NCBI GenBank assembly: GCA_947683625.1
Contig: CANTUR010000112.1
Location: 3,472,501 to 3,536,500, forward strand
Reading direction: 5' to 3'
Length of the DNA: 64,000 nt
From: Mallotus nudiflorus
Taxonomy: Eukaryota; Streptophyta; Magnoliopsida; Malpighiales; Euphorbiaceae
Shown: positions 1 to 11,343 of the stretch, piece after piece
How the letters are laid out: each line of letters starts with the position of its first letter
How positions within the stretch are numbered: the stretch's first letter is position 1
Notes under the pieces: model-generated
What the model was told of the DNA's origin: nothing
Seen by the model: the letters and a program-made list of their open reading frames with translations, nothing else
Databases searched by the model: none
Program-made: the position numbers and the translations under genes

Positions 1-795
1 TATTTTTTTAGTACTAACATTATTTTATTTTTATTGATTTACATAAAATTATTTCATAAATATTGTTTATATTATTGTTATTTTCAAATGTGTTATGTGT
101 TATTATTATCATGGTTATTATTTTCATTAATATTATCATTAGTATTATTTTATTGTTTAATATTATTATGAATATTATTCTTATTATCCAATTATTTTAT
201 TAATAGTATAAATTTTAATTATTGATAATTTTATATTGTGTATATTATTATGCATGTGTGTGTCATGTGTGTACCTATATATATATATATATATATATTA
301 TAATGAGTGGTTGAGATTAGTTTATTATAAAATATTATTATTATATTATATTATATAGTTTATTATTAAAATATATACACAAACAAACAAACAACACACA
401 TATACATATATAAACACACACATTCACGTGCACATATACACACCAACACACACACATCAACAAATATACATATAAACATACAAACAACACAGCACATTCA
501 AAAACATTTAGCAAAATAATGCAGAAGCTTCTGTGACCATCCTACCTCCCGCAACATCTCGATCCAAGCTCGTCGGTGTGCCTCCATCACTTCCAACCGA
601 CCACTTCCTCCTTCTAGCCTCGTCGTCGTCGTCCAAAAGCCTTGAAACCGCTAGAAAAACTGAATTCTTCACCTACTGCTACAGTAACTCCGGCGAGGAT
701 CCGGCCACCTTTGCTTGAGTTCTTGGGTTCTTTGGATTCCTTGAGTTATGAGAACTCTATTTCTAAGCTCGGATTGAGCTCAAACCATCTCGTTT

Positions 796-1671
796 GTAAG
801 TTTTGTTAAATTTTTATTTTTGAGCTTTTAGGGTTTTTATTTTTTTTTAGGTTGATTTTTATTGATTCAAGCAAACTCCCTTTGCAAATGATGATCCTTA
901 TAGCTTGAGCTTCATGACTATATTTTTTTTATAATTTTTGGAATTTATTTTAATTTTGGTGAATTTTTTTTATTATTTTAATATTATTTAATGAATTTTC
1001 GTAAATTAATTAATTAAATTATGAAATTGTGTTTTATGGTGATTATAGGAGTTGAAATGAATTATAGAAATTTATTTGTAATTTTTGTGAATTTTTATGT
1101 ATTTATTTGGAATTTATTAAGTTTAGGTAATTTTGAAAAATAGGGTTAATTATGTGTTTAATTGAAATAAATTGGTAAATTGTGTATATTTATTGATATT
1201 ATCGAATTATATGTTGATAAATTAATTTTTTGAGTAATTATATAATTTTTGGTGAATTTTTGAACATTTATAGTGAATATATATATATATAGGGGTATTT
1301 TGGTAATTTTACATTAAATTGGTTAAAAATGTAATTAAATTGGTTTTAATAGTTATTTAGGGTATAAAAATGATTTCTGCAAATTTTTAGTATTTTTAAC
1401 TAATTAAAACTATTTTTCGTAAATTATTTTCAAATTATATATAATATACTATTTTTCTAAATAAATGGGTTTTTATTGATTTTTAGTATGTTTTAGGGTT
1501 AATTACGTAATTTGGATTTATAAAATGTATTTTTATTATATAAGGGCATTTTCGGTATTTTATAAATATTCTGTGTATTGTGAACCTCGGTCGGTGAATT
1601 GTAGTTTGGAGTCCGACCGAGGGATTTTGATTGTAATCCTGTGTGTTATTCCGAAGTGTATTTCTTTGCAG
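796..1671 (+). other. Intron-like interval 1 in the E1 5' LTR
   Basis: GTAAGT at 796 follows a GC-rich leader. TTTCTTTGCAG ends at 1671 and is followed by a GC-richer block. The 876 bases between are T-rich, like a plant intron. Corresponding donor and acceptor pairs are visible in elements A, D, G and H. Splicing itself is inferred and not shown. Confidence 0.4.
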
Positions 1672-1677
1672 GACCGG

Positions 1678-1754
1678 CTCTACTCTTTGAGTAGAGAGAT
1701 GTCCGTTTTACAGGGGAGGTTCTGCCGGATTTTCGGTAGAATTCTCGTAAAACG
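1678..1754 (+). other. Conserved three-stem RNA-like element in LTR (copy in E1 5' LTR)
   Basis: Stem 1 is CTCTACTC-TTT-GAGTAGAG (1678-1696). Stem 2 pairs CGTTTTAC (1704-1711) with GTAAAACG (1747-1754), and inside it TTCTGCCG pairs with CGGTAGAA around a six-base loop. Copies lie at 9167-9243, 50045-50122, 58297-58374, 41979-42052 and 62305-62380 on the plus strand, and at 15180-15254 and 20317-20391 on the minus strand. Several pairs change on both sides between families, which is why I read it as structure rather than a coding motif. Its function is unknown; packaging, dimerisation or translation control are possibilities. Confidence 0.5.
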
Positions 1755-2797
1755 TGATGTCCGGTCAAATTCCTATTCTAAAGCTGTGTCTAAAATTCTA
1801 GATCGAGTCTTTAGAATTTTTGTTAAATTTATTCTGATTTCATGTTGTCATTTGTTGTCTAGCTGCGCCGGAATCGAGGCCTAACAGACCAGGCCCGTTG
1901 AATATGTCTCGAGAAGCGCACATCAGTGAGTTATTATACTGTATATATATGCATTGCATATAGGGTGCATTTATTTAGAATTTTTCATTTTCATTGTATG
2001 TTTAAAAAAAAGGATTTAAATTATAATATTTATGGTATATCTAGGGTTGCATTTTATATATATGCATAATAAATAATTAGGCATGTTAGTTTGATATATG
2101 CACATTAAACAATTAGGTTTAGGTTTAATACATTTGAGTAATATACACATGTTTTAAAATGTACACTTAGACATAATTATTTTATTAAATGATTAGTATA
2201 CTTTAGGTATAATTTCAGTAGATTTTAGGTTTATTCTTAATTAATTGCATGTTAAATTATAAACCTACACTTAAATTATTTTTAAGTTATTTTTAGTATA
2301 TTTTTTTATTTATTTCCGAATAAATAAATGTTTTATTATTAAATTAAACCTAACACATTAGTGGTATATTTAGGGTTTATTTTTGGATATATGCATGATA
2401 GATAATCGGGTTTATTTTTAGTATATTTGTGAATATATGTTAAACACAAAAACGTATTTAAATGAATATTTAGACATAAATGGTTTATTAAATGATTTGA
2501 GTACTTAGGGTATATCTTTTGCATATTTAAGTATATTTTTAAGATAATGCATGTTATATTATTGTCACTCATTTAAATTGTTTTTAACTATATTAATGAT
2601 TTATCTTTAGTTTATTTCATATTTTATTTGACTATATATATATATATATATATACCTGAAATATACTGGGTATATTTTAGGTATATTTTTGGTATATATA
2701 TATATGGTTGGTTTTACTATTATGAATATTGTTCTACATTAATTATTTTTCGAATGAATGATTTATTCGAAGTGAAGGATATCAATAGAACGTGCTT

Positions 2798-2836
2798 CCT
2801 AGTGGGCAGCACTAAGACCGTGTACGTACCGGTACG
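2798..2836 (+). other. Hairpin plus palindrome module in the E1 LTR
   Basis: CCTAGTG (2798-2804), loop GGCAG, then CACTAAG (2810-2816) form a stem with one mispair. The dyad CGTACCGGTACG follows at 2825-2836. The same pairing of a GGGC-containing hairpin with a downstream palindrome occurs at 10286-10324, 50679-50717, 58931-58969 and 62769-62800 on the plus strand and 19828-19859 on the minus strand, with different palindrome sequences in H and B. Confidence 0.45.
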
Positions 2837-2929
2837 ATAGATAAGGATTGAGTGAGAGTTAAAATTTGGTGATTATAATTGATTTAATTGATTTGACTAG
2901 ATTAATGGTATGTTAGATAGTGCGATTGC

Positions 2930-3180
2930 TGGAGCTCGGTTGACTAAGTGTCTCGGGGCCAATCACACTGACAGTCAGACTGCTGGAGCTCGGTTGACTT
3001 AGTATCTCGGGGCCAGTCTACTGTCTATAAGTGAATTGAATGATCTATTGGGTTGATTGAGATGTGAGGTGATGGATAGTGTGATTGCTGGAGCTCGGTT
3101 GACCAACTGTCTCGGGGCCAATCACACTGACAGCCAGACTGCTGGAGCTCGGTCGACTTAGTGTCTCGGGGCCAGTCTGC
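2930..3180 (+). repeat. Tandem hairpin array in the E1 LTR (four units)
   Basis: Four units of about 45 bases share a loop core GCTGGAGCTCGGTTGAC and a closing CTCGGGGC. Their arms differ from unit to unit and still pair: GTGATTG with CAATCAC in units 1 and 3, CAGACTG with CAGTCT(G) in units 2 and 4. Element G carries two such units (50796-50904) and H three diverged ones (62850-63045). The whole two-unit block is duplicated in E1. Confidence 0.55.
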
Positions 3181-3857
3181 TGTCCAAATTGGAATAAGTG
3201 TTCTATTTGGAATCAAGTGAGCCTGTATGGCTAGAGTGATGATGGGATTGTTTGAGGTTGTTATTATTTAGGGTTCTATGGATCCTTCATGAATTAAAAC
3301 AAACGTTTTCTACATTTAGTATATTTATAAAAGCAAAGTTTGGCATTCGTGTGAAATGTGTGTATATACATATATATATAAGAATGCCTGATTGTTATGG
3401 TTTAGTTTGCATGTATATATAGTATAATAATTCACTCAGTGAGGTCTGACCCCCCTCAATTATTTTTTTTTCAGGAGATTCCATATCGTCAGACCTTAGT
3501 TGTAGAGTTCCTCGCCGGTGTTCTTCAGTCCCGGCTATTTTATGCAAATGTATATTTTGAACTTTGAATTGTATTCTAGAAACTGCAGTAGTAGTGTTAT
3601 TATATTGGAAGTGTATTATTTTGTTTGGATATTAAATACTCTGAGAATTTGTATTTGAACATTGCACGAATATGTATTCATTTATAAAAGGATTTGGAGT
3701 ATTTTTTATATATTGATGCAGAAAATTTTAATTTGGTCATACTTTTATATAATTATTGTATGATTTTATTTTCTAAGGCTTGCTACGGGTTCTGGATTCG
3801 AAAGAATTCCCGTTCCCTAGCGCCGGTCATGACTCCTAGTTTGGGTCGTGACAAAGT

Positions 3858-3869
3858 TGGTATCAGAGC
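3858..3869 (+). promoter_or_regulatory. Primer binding site of E1 (initiator tRNA-Met)
   Basis: TGGTATCAGAGC lies four bases after the 5' LTR end and is complementary to the 3' end of plant initiator tRNA-Met, the usual minus-strand primer of gypsy elements. A direct repeat of GAGCTGAGTTCTGTGTCA follows immediately (about 3866-3902). Confidence 0.85.
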
Positions 3870-4097
3870 TGAGTTCTGTGTCAGAGCTGAGTTCTGTGTC
3901 AGGGCTTAGTTGTTTAAGTTGTGGCCCTAGTTTTCGAAGTTGTGTTTTCTGTTAAACTACTGCAGTGAATTAGGTTCGGTCATGTCTTTGAAAAGTCTTC
4001 CTTGCATTAGGAATTCCGCATAACCGTTAGGGTGTCTGTTGATGTTTGTGATTATTTGAACTATTTGTTTATTTTTGCTCCTTGTTGATTGCCTTGA

Positions 4098-7000
4098 GCA
4101 TGAATCGCTCCATCGATCGATGATAGTTGATCTTCTGAGCACGAGGTTCTACCCCCTATGCATCCTGTTAGGCGTAGGGTTAGAGATGGATTTAGAAGGC
4201 CTGATGATCACTGTTGACAATGGGAATAACTAAATGAGGAGCTGGTGGCTTAGCATTGCAATGATGTTGCTTTTGCAACAAGAGTTTTACAAGATACGGT
4301 GCTGATACCTTCGATCGTTCAGCAGATGTAATTTCTTTTTCAACCGAGAACTTGAGACATGTCAATTCTGCGTATATGCTATATTCTGAATTCTGTTGAT
4401 TTCTATATATTTTCAGCGCAGTGAATGTGAATTGTTTCTTCTCCAGAGACAATATTGATAATCAGTCTTTTCAAGTTCAAGTTGTGGTTATAGTTCCAGC
4501 CCTACTACACCTATCTAGTATAAGGGTAGGTTAGAGGCAACTATAACTCAAGGGTTAAGGTAGTCATTGTAAGTAGTACAAGCATTCCTTTTGGACTTGA
4601 ACATGCAACAATTGTGGCCAGGATAGCCGAGATTAATAAAAGCTTGATAGCATTTAATCAAGTTTGACAGTTGTTTGAATATGCTTTGATGGGGGAATTG
4701 AAAAATGTCTAATGAAGATGAAGCACTCTTGTACTCTTTATGGCAAGCTGTCAGTTCTAACTGCAACACATAATTTGAGTAAAGGGGGATTTCTAAGATA
4801 CTTCCATCCACCTTTAAGGAAGGATAATTACTTGTATCAGCTATTGCATAGAGTAAGGGAATAGCAATCAGTTGAGAAGATTACCTGTAAACTCTTCAAT
4901 CTGATACGTCATGCTGAAGACGTAATACAATATAAGAGGAGACTGGTGGAATTATATATTACAGGATTAAGCGTAATATATATTGGCATCTAAACCGAGA
5001 ATTAAGACTCAGAGAGTTATTATGAATTCAGTCTTTTGGGTGTAATTAATCTTGATGAGATGTGAAAGGGTTGTCAAGAATATCTGGCTCTAGTTAAGTA
5101 TACTTCAGTAGAGAAGTTGTCTCTCCCAGATGTTTTAATTGCCTGTGAGTTACCAAGTTTACCACTTTACAGAGATTGAATTCTGTATCGATGTGGTTCC
5201 TGATATAACTCCTATTTCAACGTAGCCCTACAAAATGACTTTTGCAGAGCTGTAGGAGCAATTACGAGAGCTGTATGACCAAGGTTTTGTCAGACCTTAT
5301 GTTTCTCTTCAAGGTGCACTAGTCCTGTTGTAAGGAAGAAGGATCGTACCTTGAAACTATACATTGACTGTAGAGAGATGAACAGGGTAACAGTGAAGGA
5401 CAAGTATCCTCTTTTGAGGATAGATGACCTGTCTGATCAGCTAAAGAGTGCACAGTTCTTTTCAAAAATTGATTTGAAGTCGGGTTATCATTAGTTATCG
5501 GTCAGTTTGTAGTAGTCTTCATTAATGATATACTAGTGTATTCGAAGTGAATGAAAGGGGCACGTATATCACTTGAGGACTATACTATAGATACGAAGAG
5601 AATGTCAACTTTATGCTGAATTCAAGAAGTGTGATCATTGGGTGGAGAGTGTTTTTTTTTCTTAGAATTATGGCGTTTAAGGATAGAATTTGAGTTGATC
5701 CACAAAAGATCGAAGCAGCATCTGAGCGGCCCAGACTAATTGAATCCATTGAGATCTGTAATTTTCTGGGTTTAATTGGGTATCATAGGAAATCTGCATA
5801 GAATTCTCAAGAATTACAGCTCCTATGACCCTCATAACTCAGAAGAATGGGAAGATTGTGTGAACAGATGTTTGTTAGAACAGCTTCTAAGTACTAAAGA
5901 AGACTGATTGATCTGAGGGTTACGTGAACTTTAGAGGATAAGACCTGATATCATTACAACATTTCATCATATCATCATAGCATCTCATTACAGCATTTCA
6001 TCATGACATTTCATTCTAGCATTTCATCATAACATTTCATTAGATCATCTCATCATGACATTCATCCTAGCATGTCATCATGGCATATCACCATAGAATG
6101 ATCTGCTGATAGGAGATGCCCAAGTTAATGATACAGGGTTGATGTTATAATCTGAGAAAGGGATTCTATATAAGCTGTGGAAGTGAACTTGCAGTGTACA
6201 TCCAAATGGTTACCAAGAATTATCACAGTATTCAGGATCAATACTAGTGGGTTGGATTATAGAAGGATGTGACTGATTGTATTTCTAAGTGTTAAAATTG
6301 CCAGTCGGTGAAAGCTGAATATCAGAAGTCTTCTGGGAAGTTTTGATCTCTTTTGAATTTGGGTGGAAATAAGAGAGAATTGTGATAATTTTTGTGGTTG
6401 GTTACCTCGTTCGAAGGGTGAATATGATTCCGTTGGAATGATTGTAGACAAATTGATAAAGTCAACTAATTTTTGGCCAGTGGAAGCCACTTATTCAGTA
6501 GCTAAGTGGGCTCAGCTGCATATGAAGCATATTGTGTGCCTGCATAGACTACCGGTGTCCATTGTATATGGTAAAGGTATAGTGTTTACCTTTCAATTTT
6601 GGCAAAGATTATGGAGAGTAATAAACACCTTATTAGATTTCAATACTGCTTTTCATCCTCAGACAGATGACAGTCTGAGAGGACGATCCAGACACTAAAC
6701 AATATGTTGAAGATGTGTGTTTTAGATCTAGAAGGTAGCTGGGTTGATTATATGCTACTTATAGAATTCGCTTATAATAACAGCTACCATAGCAGTATTG
6801 GAATGACACCACCTGAAGCTTTTATGGAAAGAAGTCTTAATTAAATATGAGATGGTTCAGAATACAGCGAAAAAGTTACTGTGATCAGAAGAGCGATATG
6901 GATCCTAGATGCAGAGATATGGAGTTTCAGATCGAAGACTGTAATTCTGAAGATGTCTCCGAAAAGTGGTGTGATGAGACGCGTTGAACAATATGGAACT

Positions 7001-7180
7001 GAATGAAGACCTGAAGTTTGAGAAGGAATCAGTTGTAATTGTAAATTATCAAGCTCGATAGTTATGTTCGAATTAGATTCAGATGATCAAGATTTCGTGA
7101 CGTGGCAACAAAGTGAAAGAGCTTACGTAAAAGACTAAAGTTGAGATACGAGCTTCTTACCCGTATCTCTTTCCTCCTTG
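4098..7180 (+). pseudogene. Decayed gag-pol of E1
   Basis: Piecewise similarity to the gag-pol of element G is visible but no frame stays open. The gag N-terminus can be followed at 4098-4200 and gag fragments near 4870-4990. The protease-RT linker lies at 5030-5190 and RT at 5190-5880, including the DYRELNKVT-like region near 5370. About 150 bases of RT are missing between the GYHQL-like segment and the catalytic loop, where the FIDD motif reads FIND (near 5520). RNase H is absent and its place is taken by a 13-bp minisatellite. The integrase zinc end is at 6270-6340, the integrase core at 6363-6840 and the C-terminal tail to about 7180. Stops and frameshifts are present throughout. It cannot encode a working polyprotein. 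Confidence 0.85.
5951..6096 (+). repeat. 13-bp minisatellite inside E1
   Basis: About eleven degenerate units of the form CATTTCATCATRA follow each other, including variants with CATCTCAT and CATATCAC. They lie between the RT remnant and the integrase remnant, where element G has RNase H. The array has no coding sense. Confidence 0.8.
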
Positions 7181-7225
7181 ATCCTTGCATTATCCTTTTC
7201 TTTGAATTCGAGGACGAATTCTTAT

Positions 7226-7238
7226 AAGGAGGGGAGAC
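7226..7238 (+). promoter_or_regulatory. Polypurine tract of E1
   Basis: AAGGAGGGGAGAC directly precedes the TG of the 3' LTR. It is the expected plus-strand primer site and matches the position of the tract in element G (56586-56600). Confidence 0.85.
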
Positions 7239-10200
7239 TGTAATAACCCTAATTTTTAAATTATTTTATTATATTATGAGATATGCAGTGTTAATAAATT
7301 TTTAAAATTTTAATTTAATTATTTTACTATTTTGTGATTAATTATTATTATTTTATATTTAATTGAATTTTCTACGTAAATATATTATTTTGAAATTTAT
7401 TATTTTGGACGTTTAAATTTAATTATGTATATTTATTATTTTTAAATACTATTATTTTAATAACGTTAATTTAGTGTATAGTTATTTTAATATTATTTTT
7501 TTAGTACTAACATTATTTTATTTTTATTGATTTACATAAAATTATTTCATAAATATTGTTTATATTATTGTTATTTTCAAATGTGTTATGTGTTATTATT
7601 ATCATGGTTATTATTTTCATTAATATTATCATTAGTATTATTTTATTGTTTAATATTATTATGAATATTATTCTTATTATCCAATTATTTTATTAATAGT
7701 ATAAATTTTAATTATTGATAATTTTATATTGTGTATATTATTATGCATGTGTGTGTCATGTGTGTACCTATATATATATATATATATTATAATGAGTGGT
7801 TGAGATTAGTTTATTATAAAATATTATTATTATATTATATTATATAGTTTATTATTAAAATATATACACAAACAAACAAACAACACACATATACATATAT
7901 AAACACACACATTCACGTGCACATATACACACCAACACACACACATCAACAAATATACATATAAACATACAAACAACACAGCACATTCAAAAACATTTAG
8001 CAAAATAATGCAGAAGCTTCTGTGACCATCCTACCTCCCGCAACATCTCGATCCAAGCTCGTCGGTGTGCCTCCATCACTTCCAACCGACCACTTCCTCC
8101 TTCTAGCCTCGTCGTCGTCGTCCAAAAGCCTTGAAACCGCTAGAAAAACTGAATTCTTCACCTACTGCTACAGTAACTCCGGCGAGGATCCGGCCACCTT
8201 TGCTTGAGTTCTTGGGTTCTTTGGATTCCTTGAGTTATGAGAACTCTATTTCTAAGCTCGGATTGAGCTCAAACCATCTCGTTTGTAAGTTTTGTTAAAT
8301 TTTTATTTTTGAGCTTTTAGGGTTTTTATTTTTTTTTAGGTTGATTTTTATTGATTCAAGCAAACTCCCTTTGCAAATGATGATCCTTATAGCTTGAGCT
8401 TCATGACTATATTTTTTTTATAATTTTTGGAAATTATTTTAATTTTGGTGAATTTTTTTTATTATTTTAATATTATTTAATGAATTTTCGTAAATTAATT
8501 AATTAAATTATGAAATTGTGTTTTATGGTGATTATAGGAGTTGAAATGAATTATAGAAATTTATTTGTAATTTTTGTGAATTTTTATGTATTTATTTGGA
8601 ATTTATTAAGTTTAGGTAATTTTGAAAAATAGGGTTAATTATGTGTTTAATTGAAATAAATTGGTAAATTGTGTATATTTATTGATATTATCGAATTATA
8701 TGTTGATAAATTAATTTTTTGAGTAATTATATAATTTTTGGTGAATTTTTGAACATTTATAGTGAATATATATATATATAGGGGTATTTTGGTAATTTTA
8801 CACTAAATTGGTTAAAAATGTAATTAAATTGGTTTTAATAGTTATTTAGGGTATAAAAATGATTTCTGCAAATTTTTAGTATTTTTAACTAATTAAAACT
8901 ATTTTTCGTAAATTATTTTCAAATTATATATAATATACTATTTTTCTAAATAAATGGGTTTTTATTGATTTTTAGTATGTTTTAGGGTTAATTACGTAAT
9001 TTGGATTTATAAAATGTATTTTTATTATATAAGGGCATTTTCGGTATTTTATAAATATTCTGTGTATTGTGAACCTCGGTCGGTGAATTGTAGTTTGGAG
9101 TCCGACCGAGGGATTTTGATTGTAATCCTGTGTGTTATTCCGAAGTGTATTTCTTTGCAGGACCGGCTCTACTCTTTGAGTAGAGAGATGTCCGTTTTAC
9201 AGGGGAGGTTCTGCCGGATTTTCGGTAGAATTCTCGTAAAACGTGATGTCCGGTCAAATTCCTATTCTAAAGCTGTTGTCTAAAATTCTAGATCGAGTCT
9301 TTAGAATTTTTGTTAAATTTATTCTGATTTCATGTTGTCATTTGTTGTCTAGCTGCGCCGGAATCGAGGCCTAACAGACCAGGCCCGTTGAATATGTCTC
9401 GAGAAGCGCACATCAATGAGTTATTATACTGTATATATATGCATTACATATAGGGTGCATTTATTTAGAATTTTTCATTTTCATTGTATGTTTAAAAAAA
9501 AGGATTTAAATTATAATATTTATGGTATATCTAGGGTTGCATTTTATATATATGCATAATAAATAATTAGGCATGTTAGTTTGATATATGCACATTAAAC
9601 AATTAGGTTTAGGTTTAATACATTTGAGTAATATACACATGTTTTAAAATGTACACTTAGACATAATTATTTTATTAAATGATTAGTATACTTTAGGTAT
9701 AATTTCAGTAGATTTTAGGTTTATTCTTAATTAATTGCATGTTAAATATAAACCTACACTTAAATTATTTTTAAGTTATTTTTAGTATATTTTTTTATTT
9801 ATTTCCGAATAAATAAATGTTTTATTATTAAAATTAACCTAACACATTAGTGGTATATTTAGGGTTTATTTTTGGATATATGCATGATAGATAATCGGGT
9901 TTATTTTTAGTATATTTGTGAATATATGTTAAACACAAAAACGTATTTAAATGAATATTTAGACATAAATGGTTTATTAAATGATTTGAGTACTTAGGGT
10001 ATATCTTTTGCATATTTAAGTATATTTTTAAGATAATGCATGTTATATTATTGTTACTCATTTAAATTGTTTTTAACTATATTAATGATTTATCTTTAGT
10101 TTATTTCATATTTTTATTTGACTATATATATATATATATATACCTGAAATATACTGGGTATATTTTAGGTATATTTTTGGTATATATATATATGGTTGGT

Positions 10201-11343
10201 TTTACTATTATGAATATTGTTCTACATTAATTATTTTTCAAATGAATGATTTATTCGAAGTGAAGGATATCAATAGAACGTGCTTCCTAGTGGGCAGCAC
10301 TAAGACCGTGTACGTACCGGTACGATAGATAAGGATTGAGTGAGAGTTAAAATTTGGTGATTATAATTGATTTAATTGATTTGACTAGATTAATGGTATG
10401 TTAGATAGTGCGATTGCTGGAGCTCGGTTGACTAAGTGTCTCGGGGCCAATCACACTGACAGTCAGACTGCTGGAGCTCGGTTGACTTAGTATGTCGGGG
10501 CCAGTCTACTGTCCATAAGTGAATTGAATGATCTATTTGGGTTGATTGAGATGTGAGGTGATGGATAGTGTGATTGCTGGAGCTCGGTTGACCAACTGTC
10601 TCGGGCCAATCACACTGACAGCCAGACTGCTGGAGCTCGGTCGACTTAGTGTCTCGGGGCCAGTCTGCTGTCCAAATTGGAATAAGTGTTCTATTTGGAA
10701 TCAAGTGAGCCTGTATGGCTAGAGTGATGATGGGATTGTTTGAGGTTGTTATTATTTAGGGTTCTATGGATCCTTCATGAATTAAAACAAACGTTTTCTA
10801 CATTTAGTATATTTATAAAAGCAAAGTTTGGCATTCGTGTGAAATGTGTGTATATACATATATATATAAGAATGCCTGATTGTTATGGTTTAGTTTGCAT
10901 GTATATATAGTATAATAATTCACTCAGTGAGGTCTGACCCCCCTCAATTATTTTTTTTTCAGGAGATTCCATATCGTCAGACCTTAGTTGTAGAGTTCCT
11001 TGCCGGTGTTCTTCAGTCCCGGCTATTTTATGCAAATGTATATTTTGAACTTTGAATTGTATTCTAGAAACTGCAGTAGTAGTGTTATTATATTGGAAGT
11101 GTATTATTTTGTTTGGATATTAAATACTCTGAGAATTTGTATTTGAACATTGCACGAATATGTATTCATTTATAAAAGGATTTGGAGTATTTTTTATATA
11201 TTGATGCAGAGAAAATTTTAATTTGGTCGTACTTTTATATAATTATTGTATGATTTTATTTTCTAAGGCTTGCTACGGGTTCTGGATTCGAAAGAATTCC
11301 CGTTCCCTAGCGCCGGTCATGACTCCTAGTTTGGGTCGTGACA
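7239..11343 (+). repeat. 3' LTR of E1 (complete, 4105 bp)
   Basis: It starts TGTAATAACCC right after the polypurine tract and ends TCGTGACA. It repeats all elements of the 5' copy: GC-rich leader near 8020-8280, TTTGCAG ending at 9160, three-stem block 9167-9243, hairpin modules about 10286-10670 and poly-T CAG ending at 10962. One visible difference from the 5' copy removes a splice-like site: the GTGAGT of the 5' LTR at 1926 reads ATGAGT here (9416). Confidence 0.93.

Larger units (their letters stand above)
1..3853 (+). repeat. 5' LTR of E1 (partial)
   Basis: This LTR matches 7494-11343 with about twenty small differences found by eye, mostly single bases and one-base indels. From left to right it holds AT-rich U3 with TA and CA runs (to about 500), a GC-rich leader (about 530-795), a GTAAGT donor-like site at 796, T-rich DNA to a TTTGCAG at 1671, the hairpin block 1678-1754, a GTGAGT at 1926, AT-rich DNA, hairpin modules (2798-3180), a poly-T CAG ending at 3474, and the end TCGTGACA at 3853. 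The order recurs in the other gypsy LTRs of the window. Short open frames such as 533-718 lack an ATG start and are read as leader sequence rather than genes. Confidence 0.92.
1..11343 (+). mobile_element. Ty3/gypsy LTR retrotransposon E1, non-autonomous, left edge cut by window
   Basis: The first 3853 bases are repeated almost unchanged at 7494-11343, and the two copies flank a 3.4-kb interior with a tRNA-Met type primer site, gag-pol debris and a polypurine tract. This is the order of an LTR retrotransposon on the plus strand. The complete LTR is 4105 bp (7239-11343, starting TGTAATAACCC and ending TCGTGACA). About 255 bp of the 5' LTR lie left of the window, so its target duplication cannot be checked. 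The sequence right after the 3' LTR is the middle of the reverse transcriptase of a minus-strand gypsy element, so E1 landed inside that element. The long LTRs and integrase similarity to element G suggest a Tekay/Del relative; that lineage call is inference. Confidence 0.9.

Noticed and set aside
533..718. 61-codon frame, repeated at 8022-8207
   Set aside because: It is part of the GC-rich leader of the E1 LTR, has no ATG start, and the leader in related LTRs does not keep the reading frame.
1525..1884. Frame across the three-stem block (also 9014-9283, 49935-50162, 58187-58414) that could be a conserved small protein
   Set aside because: The shared SVLQGRFCRIF-like peptide is a by-product of the conserved hairpins. 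H shifts frame within it, and A lacks the ATG; the base changes follow pairing and not codons.
2930..3180. CRISPR-like array (repeats with variable spacers)
   Set aside because: Only four units in an LTR of a plant element; the variable parts are paired hairpin arms, and there are no cas genes.
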